From NCBI GenBank assembly GCA_025529335.1, contig JAMYHX010000026.1, forward strand, positions 1-64,000: 64,000 nucleotides of DNA. Direction: 5' to 3'. Shown piece after piece: positions 57,220-64,000 of this stretch (positions are counted from its first letter, which is position 1; every line of letters starts with the position of its first letter). Made by a program: the position numbers and the translations under genes. The notes beneath the pieces are model-generated. The model did no database searches. It was not told the DNA's origin and saw nothing but the letters and a program-made list of their open reading frames with translations. This stretch comes from Rhizopus sp. PT2906 (taxonomy: Eukaryota > Mucoromycota > Mucoromycetes > Mucorales > Rhizopodaceae).

Positions 57220-57263
57220 GAGGTAAACTGAGCCAAAAAAAAGCCGATATGAGCTTAGCCTAA
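55052..57263. other. Gene-poor region with probable transposon debris
   Basis: Only short ORFs without motifs (55398-55586 +, 56301-56492 -, 56718-56921 -). A poly-A run of 30 at 57189-57218 is flanked by an 11-bp direct repeat, GAGGTAAACTG. The GC-richer patch at 56920-56970 contains small inverted words (AGCGTAGCGAGCC, CAGCTAGTAGC) but no clear terminal repeat. No tRNA or rRNA seen. Confidence 0.4.
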
Positions 57264-58220
57264 TCACACAGTTGCCGTAGTGGAAGCTGATATCCATTGG
57301 TTACCACTGAAGTCGGACATTGGTGAAGAATGCGTTGTCTCCATTATTGTAAAAATATTTGAAGGTGTCCCCATGGTATAATACCATCGCTCAGTACTGT
57401 GTAGTGTGTTGTCGTCTCGAGGGAGGACAATGATGGCGTTATTTTCATTAACGTTGTTGGGTGGGGTTTTGAGACTCCGGTGGCTGGAGGTCCCTGCGCT
57501 TGCCAAAAAAAGATTTGTGGAAGGTTCCACGTCCCCTTGTATTCCATTGTTGTCTTCCATATCCTTTGTGACGTTGGTTGAAAAAGTGTTGGCTTCTTCC
57601 CACTGCATCTCGCAGGATTTATTGTTCGTATCTTGCTTGATAGATCTTTTCGGCTGTTTCTTTATCCAAAGCCAAGGACTCGTCGTTGGGTTCCCCATCC
57701 AAGTGCTTGACACTATCAGGGAGTTTGAGTGCCTTGAGCGCCATTGACCTAGCTTCAGTTTTTGTTGTTTTGCTTGAGACCAGCGAGTACACTGCGAGTT
57801 GTCGTATTCTTTCCATAATATGGAGGAATGTTTCTTCATTACCCTGTTCCAAGAACTGCTTACACTCTTCTAAGAGGCTTGCTGCTGTCGATCTGCCCTT
57901 TTGTAAACTGCGCTGGTGCTCTGGAAGGCATCAATTGTGCGTCTTTTAAGTTCTTTATAGAACTCCCTATTAAATATTTCACTGGCTGTCCACTCACTGT
58001 CTTCGTGCTTGGGAATGTTCTTTGAGAATTCTTTAATACCTCTATGTAACGTGTTTGACGGACTATGTTCCAATTCCTCCACGATTTCTTTTCGAAGTTC
58101 TGTGGCACCAACACCCGTTCTTTTGAGGGTGAGCCTATTTGCCAATTCTTTGATGATTTGTTCAACTTGTTCCCTTGTGAAGAGTTGTTCATTATTCTCA
58201 TTAGGCATTGTTATTACCAC
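57264..58220 (-). pseudogene. Gag-like ORF of a DIRS-type retroelement, frameshifted
   Basis: Minus-strand frames from 58220 read FTREQVEQIIKELANRL, then IPKHEDSEWTASEIFNREFY and KELKRRTIDAFQS. After a frame change near 57865 they read FLHIMERIRQLAVYSLVSSK, then MALKALKLPDSVKHLDGEPN and DKETAEKIYQARYEQ. A last frame gives KSFFGKRRDLQPPESQNPTQ. Helical middle and basic Arg/Gly/Gln-rich tail fit the Gag-like first ORF of DIRS elements in zygomycete fungi; this is a pattern judgement. No reverse transcriptase or recombinase lies next to it. At least two lesions. Confidence 0.5.
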
Positions 58221-59322
58221 AGTGCGCGGCGCAAAAAAAAAAATCTAAAGAAATAGACTAGAAAATAATTTTTTTATTATATATTGTTATCTGAAAATAA
58301 AGCGTGGCGTAAAAGAACCTATTACCGCCTCATCTTCACCTTCCATTACGGCAACTGTGTGAACATATCTTTTGGCTAGAAGAGGATATAGCATTGATCA
58401 TATCTATAAAAAAAATAATGAAATTAATACTTTTAAATTTATGGAAATATGCATATATAATACCCTGGGTGTTGCCATGAATATTCTTTAATTTAGATAA
58501 TGTTTGAACATCGTCTTTAATATTCCTGGAGTCGATACTGCTACCGGCTTCAGATGAATATGATACATAGCATTTATTCACTTTACATCCATTGTATAGA
58601 TTATCCACCATCTTTTGGATATTCTTATATCTATAATTTGCATATCCAACAGACTTGCAAACATATCCAATCAAAAGAACATCTTTTTTCAAACTTTGCA
58701 AGTGCTGTTGATAGTTGGCTAACCTGGATGTAATTTTTTCGCAACTGTTTCTGCAATAGAAAATATAAAGTAAGTGGATGCTCATAAAAAGAAATTGTTT
58801 CAAGATCACTATGAAATTCAGGCTATAAAACGTATATATCTCTTTTACGCGTAGAGGCTCCTGATTGTTGCCTTTTTCTGGAAAAAGGTACTTGGATGTA
58901 ATTAACTTTGGTTGATAGTTGATTTAAAATGGACAATGAGTAAACAATAACTTCCAAGTATATCTTTTTATTTGGGTAAAATAAGAAGTAAAGAAAGATA
59001 TAAACTATTAATACGCGACAACAATATACACCACATTGTAGCATAGATTATTAGGGTGATGTCACTCTGTCTACAGGCTCTTTTATGTACAAATTACGAT
59101 AAGCTCTTTGAATACTCTAAAAGTCACTATCAGTGCTAAATACAACAATAATTTTACGATTTTAAATACATCTTTGACACAGACAGCTTTTAGTCCATAA
59201 TTTTCATTGTTGGCCATCTTGATATGAGAAAAAATTGCATTCACAAATTGTGAAAGTTGTGAATCACTTCCTAAACTATAAATATTAGAAATGCTATTAA
59301 CAAGTTTTTAATTCAAAATGTT
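58221..59322. other. Region without recognised gene
   Basis: A 157-codon minus-strand frame at 58336-58809 (SCEKITSRLANYQQHLQSLK, VLLIGYVCKSVGYANYRYKN) has plausible composition but no motif. It could be an unknown small protein or repeat-derived. Confidence 0.35.
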
Positions 59323-59378
59323 ACCGAAGCAAAGGCTGAAAATGTGGTAAATGCTCTCAGAGCCGCGCTTTATTTTCA
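59323..59378 (+). repeat. Short dispersed repeat, copy 2 (first at 50362)
   Basis: ACCGAAGCAAAGGCTG onward through GTGGTAAATGCTCTC; see copy 1. The rest of the flanks do not match. Confidence 0.5.
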
Positions 59379-59805
59379 TATAAATATAATAATAAGCTTT
59401 CAAACCCCCTTTTCCCCTTATATCTTTCAAAATAGCTGATAGTAATAATATTCATTTTTTTTTCTTGGTTCATCTTTCGCCAAGTAACGGATGTTGTTAA
59501 AAAGTTCAAGTCTTTAAGTGTACTTGTTCTTGTTTCTCTATACACTTCTTTACTGGTGTAAAATATGTAGATGACATGTCGGCGGAACTGTTCCATGTTC
59601 CTGAGGAGTTCTTTGTTTTAATACTCATGTGCTTACCGCAGGTCTTGATATATGAATGCCGCTGGCTTTGCGTTGTTTCGGAGATGCTCAGCATCCTTAC
59701 CTGATATATTGGACGAACCCCCTTGTTGATTGTTTCGCTTGCTGTCCATTTTCCATATTTAATTTTGGAGTTTCGTGAATGTATTGCTTGTAGGGCACTA
59801 GACAA
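59357..59805 (-). pseudogene. Second gag-like fragment
   Basis: Minus-strand frame from 59805: SRNSKIKYGKWTASETINKG, then VRPIYQVRMLSISETTQSQR and HSYIKTCGKHMSIKTKNSSG. The WTASE word lines up with SEWTASEIFNREF of the gag-like ORF at 57264-58220, suggesting a diverged, broken copy of the same element. Confidence 0.35.
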
Positions 59806-61236
59806 AGACTCGTCTAGCTGTTGTTGTATGCCGCTGTGGAGAGCTACTTAAGTTTGACTTCCTTGATGAATTTTTTGAGAAGTTACTCAGTTTTAGCTTT
59901 GGTATATGTTTGTTCATGATTTTTTATCTGACGAGTGGCGGTGGAATAGTCTCCATACCTCGTACCATGATGCTTGCTTAAAAAGTAAAGCGACCTAAAG
60001 GGTGTTGTACCATCACATCGGAATGTGAGACGAAGGCAACAACCATTGATTGACAAAGGATAAACAACCATGAGATTTACACAAAACTTTTACTTTAGAA
60101 ATAGATTGAAATTTTTGGTATTCTCGATTGCAATGAGTAAGCTTCTTAGTAATCCAATTTTGTATGTAATAAAAAAAGACTCGCTTGACAATTTAGATTA
60201 ATCAGTGATAACAGAGTTTCGGATCGTAGCAGTAGAGCTACATAAACCGTGGGCCGATGAATGAACTTTGAAAGATGAAAGAGTTTGCAAGAAGCTCAGT
60301 ATTCGTCGAACAAAGCTGGTCAGGGAAACGGAGCCTACCAATGCTCGAGTTCCTACAAATTTAGTTGCCAAAATCGATGAAATTATTCACTCCAGTCAGC
60401 CAATTGATTTGTTTAAAAAAAAACTCAATGGGCAAACAACCTGGGAGTTCCTGCATCAGAGAAAAGTCAGCATGTTTGAGATATTTTAGTCTCTTTTATG
60501 AACATTAAATAATGTACCACAATCGATGGTCCGCTAATGAAATGAGATAAAGAAAGAGGAGCTGACCATTTTTTCTGGAAAAAAGTACAAATTTACATAT
60601 TTGGTAATACCTTTATCGATCAAGCAGAAAACGTCATCGTCGAATTTCCATGATAAAGAACATAACCTCAGTAACAAAGCTTATTATTCCGTCATATAAG
60701 CTGCGAATCCAAATATATTCTAAAGAGAGCTTCCTCTATAAGCAACAACGACCTTCGCCGATAAACCCTTCCATTGATAGTTGTTTATGTCGTAGGGTGT
60801 AATACAAGCTGACGAAATAGTTTGGGAAAATGCGGGGAAGATTCTGGGGAAATCGGAGGGGCGCTAAAGATTGGCCACTGTTTTTGGAAATGTTGGGAAA
60901 ACATGGGGCATTGTGGAGAAAAAGTCTTTTTGAATAAAGAAAAGGCCTTTTTTATACAATTTAATCCATAAGAGGACAATTCAATAAAGGAACAGAGACA
61001 AACAATGCGATCTACATTGAATAAAGATCATATAAACTGCTTAAAAATAAACTCTTGCTGTCATTCTTTTGTTTAATTTTTCCCGTTTCTTTCCAAAGAT
61101 TATTTTTTAGCCTTTGCCAATTTTAGTTGAATCAATATGTAATAATATCAAGGGGACTCTGAGTCCATCAGATACCCTTTAAAGATAGTTGAAACAAAAA
61201 AAAAATTCTAGCGCAGAAATGATGCTAGTCAAAAAG
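59806..61236. other. Region without recognised gene, up to the transporter promoter
   Basis: A 73-codon plus frame at 60268-60489 (RVCKKLSIRRTKLVRETEPT, NLVAKIDEIIHSSQPIDLFK) looks coding-like but is unassigned. GGGGAA words recur around 60830-60860. Confidence 0.35.
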
Positions 61237-61243
61237 TATAAAA
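61237..61243 (+). promoter_or_regulatory. TATA box candidate for the sugar transporter
   Basis: TATAAAA in AAAAGTATAAAATGGG, 67 nt before the ATG at 61304 and followed by a T/C-rich leader. Good position for a core promoter. Confidence 0.5.
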
Positions 61244-61303
61244 TGGGTTTACCTTTTTTCTATTTCTATTCTCCTTTATTCTATTTTTTTGTTTAAAAAG
61301 AAA

Positions 61304-63141
61304 ATGAATACCCCTAAAGATCAAGAGGCGTCCGCCGATGAAGTCAATCATACAAAATTAACTACTTATCCCTCTTCAGAGGTTACTGGGCATCTTGCTG
61401 CTGACCGATATAAGTATAATGCCGGCAAAAGCGGTCTCGCTGGATTTATCAAGAATCCATATGTATGTTTGACAGCTGTGTTTGCCTCTATTGGTGGTAT
61501 CCTTTTCGGATGTAAGAGACAATAGAACTTGTTTAAAACTAGCAAAAAACTAATGACATCTTGTAGACGATCAGGGTGTCATCTCTGGAGTTCAAGAAAT
61601 GGATGACTTTATTCAACGATTTCCAATGAACCCTACACAGACAGGCTTTATGGTTTCCATTCTCGAACTTGGTGCATGGGCTGGCTCATGGATTATTGGT
61701 TACTTTGCTGATAGAATTGGTCGAAAGCATTCCATCACACTATCCACTGTTATCTTCTTACTAGGAAGCGCTATTCAAGGCGGTGCTCAAAATGTGAACT
61801 ATCTACTTGGTGGTCGATTTGTCACTGGTATGGCTGTCGGCGCCCTTAGTTTATTAGTGTAAGTACATAATGCTATCGCAGGTCATCTGACCATGCTAAT
61901 ATTTCATGCAGACCCCTCTACCAATCCGAGATCTCCCCTCCTGAGCTTCGTGGATCTTTGGTTTCATTACAACAGCTGGCTGTGACGTTTGGTATCCTGA
62001 TCTCCTTTTGGATTGACTTTGGCTTGACTCGAGTAGGCGGTCAGGCGTCATGGCGTGTGCCTCTTTGTCTCCAAATGTTCTTTGCCATCTTGCTTGGCCT
62101 CGGTATCCTCTGTTTCCCTTTCTCGCCTCGTTGGCTTATGGGTCAAGGAAGGGAGGAAGAAGCATTACGTGTGATCTCCAAGTTACGTCGTCTTCCTCAA
62201 GACCACCCATTAGTCATTGAAGAATGGAAAGAAATTAAAGTCTCTGTTGAATTTGATCGTCAAGTCGAACGTGAACAGTATCCTCAATATGTCGACAAGG
62301 GACGTAAAGGTCGACTGATGATCGGACTCATGGGTTACCGAGATCTGTTCAGAAAAGGCATTTTTAATCGTCTTGCTATTGGTAGCATCATCATGTTCTT
62401 CCAGCAATTTTCCGGTGTTAATGCATTAATTTATTATGCACCCAAAATTTTCCAGTCAGTCGGATTAACCGGTACTTCCGTGTCTCTTTTGGCAACAGGC
62501 GTCGTTGGTATTATCAATTTCGTCATGACCTTCCCTACCGTATTCCTGCTGGATATTGTTGGCCGTAAACGCACACTTATGGTTGCCTCTATTGTTATGG
62601 CTATCTGTATGATCATTGTCGCCATCATCACAGCCCTCTTCCAACATGATTGGCCAAATCATACGGCTGAAGGATGGGTCTCAGTTGCCTTCATTTATAT
62701 CTTTATTGCCAACTTTGCTTATGGTTGGGGCCCTATCGCTTGGGTCATTGCTGCTGAAATCTTCCCTTTGAGAGCTCGTGCAAAGGCAATGAGTGTAACA
62801 ACTTCTGCAAACTGGATGTGTAACTTCATTATTGGTCTTATTGTACCTACTATGCTGGCAAACATTACGTATGGCACCTACATCTTCTTTGCTTGCTTCT
62901 TGGTGTTGTCATTCTTCTTTGTTTGGTTGTTTGTACCAGGTAATTCAAGCAAAAAAATGACTTCATTCTTGCATAATACTCATCCTTATCTCTTATAGAA
63001 ACAAAGGGTCGTTCACTTGAAGAAATGGATGAAATCTTTGGTGGACAATCAGCCGTCCGTGATGCTGAAATTATGAACCAAGTGCAAAACAGGGTCAATC
63101 AGTCAAGCATACCAGTCGAAACAAAGGGAAGATCTGCTTAA
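61304..63141 (+). CDS. MFS sugar (hexose) transporter
   Basis: Exons 61304-61511, 61567-61858, 61912-62939 and 62999-63141 join to 1671 nt, 556 aa, with about 12 membrane helices. Sugar-porter signatures are all present: GGILFGYDQGVISGV across intron 1, DRIGRK after helix 2, PLYQSEISPPELRG across intron 2, FSPRWLMGQGR before the central loop, QQFSGVNALIYYAPKIF in helix 7, DIVGRKRTL, GWGPIAWVIAAEIFPLRARA in helix 10 and PETKGRSLEEMDEIFGG across intron 3. It is a plasma-membrane sugar:H+ symporter or facilitator by family; the sugar is not determinable. The frame is open to 61289 but 61304 is the first ATG. It converges with the PKA gene, 143 bp away. Confidence 0.93.
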
Positions 63142-63284
63142 GCTTTTCCCTGCACTATAATTAAATTATTTGTATACATATTGTGTTAATATCATTATTA
63201 AATATCTATTTTTTTTTGTATATGTGTGTAGTCCATTCGTTTTTGAACTCGATAAAAAAAAAGAAAACACTATATTATTTTATT

Positions 63285-64000
63285 TTAAAAATCAGGGAAT
63301 TTATCTCTGTAAAGATCTTGACACGGTGTACCATATTGTTCATTTGTTTCTGGATATCTGTCAAAGTGACTTGCATCACCATCCCCGCGTATCTGAGGAA
63401 CGTACGGAGGTCGAACCTGACGACTGGCAATTCGAGCAAAATCTACGCCAAAGAACCATGGATGATTCTTGATATCATCTGCTCCATTCTTAAGATTACC
63501 ATAGCGACGAGACAAATCGGCTGTAATGAGGTGCTTTAACAAATCCTTTGCATTTGGGTCAAAATAAGATGGCCAGCGAATCTTTCCCTGGATGATCTTT
63601 TCATACAGTTTGAGATGATCGTCATCGTAAAATGGTGGATATCCTGCCAGCATTTCAAAAATCAAGACACCCAAACTCCACCAGTCAACTGCTTTACCAT
63701 AACCTTTGGATTGAATCACTTCCGGAGCTGTGTTGAATAGTAATTAGTCTTTTTCCTCTAAAGCTCGTTCAATTATACCTAAATAGTCAGGTGTACCACA
63801 TAGAGTCCACGTGATATCTGGCACATACTTGGCAAAACCAAAGTCTGTAATTTTGATATGCCCCGTCGCATCCAGTAGCAGATTTTCTGGTTTCAAGTCT
63901 CTGTAGATGATGTTCTTATTGTGAAGGTACTCTAATGCCAATGTAACCTCTGTTGCATAGAATTTGGCGACATGGTCAGGGAATCGTTTACTCTTTCTTA
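63285..64000 (-). CDS. cAMP-dependent protein kinase catalytic subunit (3' part, cut by window edge)
   Basis: Exons beyond 64000-63779 and 63727-63285. The visible part begins in the C-lobe: SKRFPDHVAKFYATEVTLAL, EYLHNKNIIYRDLKPENLLL (catalytic loop), ITDFGFAKYV (DFG), TWTLCGTPDYL then APEVI across the intron (activation loop Thr and APE), VDWWSLGVLIFEMLAGYPPF, HPWFFGVDF. The C-terminal tail ends RDKFPDF, an FxxF motif like that of PKA. LCGTPDYLAPE and the terminal FxxF favour PKA over other AGC kinases. It phosphorylates R-R-x-S/T targets downstream of cAMP. The N-lobe lies outside the window. Confidence 0.9.

Noticed and set aside
1..64000. CRISPR array, bacterial operon or prophage
   Set aside because: No regularly spaced identical repeats, and all recognisable genes have spliceosomal introns or eukaryotic architecture.

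Overview
The window reads as nuclear DNA of a filamentous fungus, most likely a Mucoromycota/Mucorales species. The evidence is an AT-rich sequence with many T-, A- and CT-tracts, genes cut by several 45-75 nt GT-AG introns, and gene content (RIC8, ATG14, SAGA Spt3, a SKT5-type Sel1 protein). It also carries tyrosine-recombinase, LINE, Helitron and Fanzor debris of the kind common in these fungi. The species cannot be fixed by eye. All exon models were spliced by hand and kept only if the joined length is a multiple of three and the product keeps its family motifs.

Layout, left to right. 0.6-9.9 kb: mitochondrial D-lactate dehydrogenase (+), 14-3-3 protein (+), a BTB-BTB-CAP-Gly protein (-) and an intronless GT4 glycosyltransferase (+). 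10.3-12.6 kb: exon-like blocks of a gene I do not recognise, probably decayed. 14.1-15.9 kb: an FYRN/FYRC protein (+). 16-19 kb: repeat debris with a tyrosine-recombinase fragment. 19.2-25.8 kb: a dense block with a Sel1-repeat chitin-synthase regulator (+), ATG14 (-), a TBL1/SIF2 LisH-WD40 protein (-) and an aldo-keto reductase (-). 26.3-26.9 kb: a 104-bp Tc1/mariner-type MITE and a second recombinase fragment. 27.4-33.0 kb: RIC8 (+), a coiled-coil protein with a GC-AG intron (+) and a COPI-associated membrane protein (-). 33-41 kb: a repeat island with a LINE lacking its reverse transcriptase, copies of an unnamed multi-copy gene family and a dispersed repeat. 41.2-44.5 kb: a bromodomain protein and SPT3 (+). 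44.6-47.0 kb: a Fanzor (eukaryotic TnpB homologue) remnant and, on the same strand, a Helitron N-terminal remnant. 47.4-54.9 kb: a PAQR/IZH3 protein (-), a CBS protein (+) ending 4 bp from ATP12 (-), and an Sds3-like protein (+) with a textbook U12-type AT-AC intron. 55-61 kb: gene-poor, with gag-like ORF debris. 61.3-64.0 kb: a sugar transporter (+) and the 3' part of a PKA catalytic subunit (-), which runs off the right edge.

The genes are ordinary housekeeping and signalling genes with no evident shared pathway. Chromatin functions recur (FYR protein, TBL1, bromodomain protein, SPT3, Sds3-like), as do G-protein/cAMP signalling (RIC8, PKA) and membrane trafficking or autophagy (ATG14, COPI-associated protein). 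Most worth a second look: the Fanzor/Helitron neighbourhood, the U12 intron, the unnamed multi-copy family, the unrecognised gene at 10.3-12.6 kb, and the very small exons (10-15 nt).
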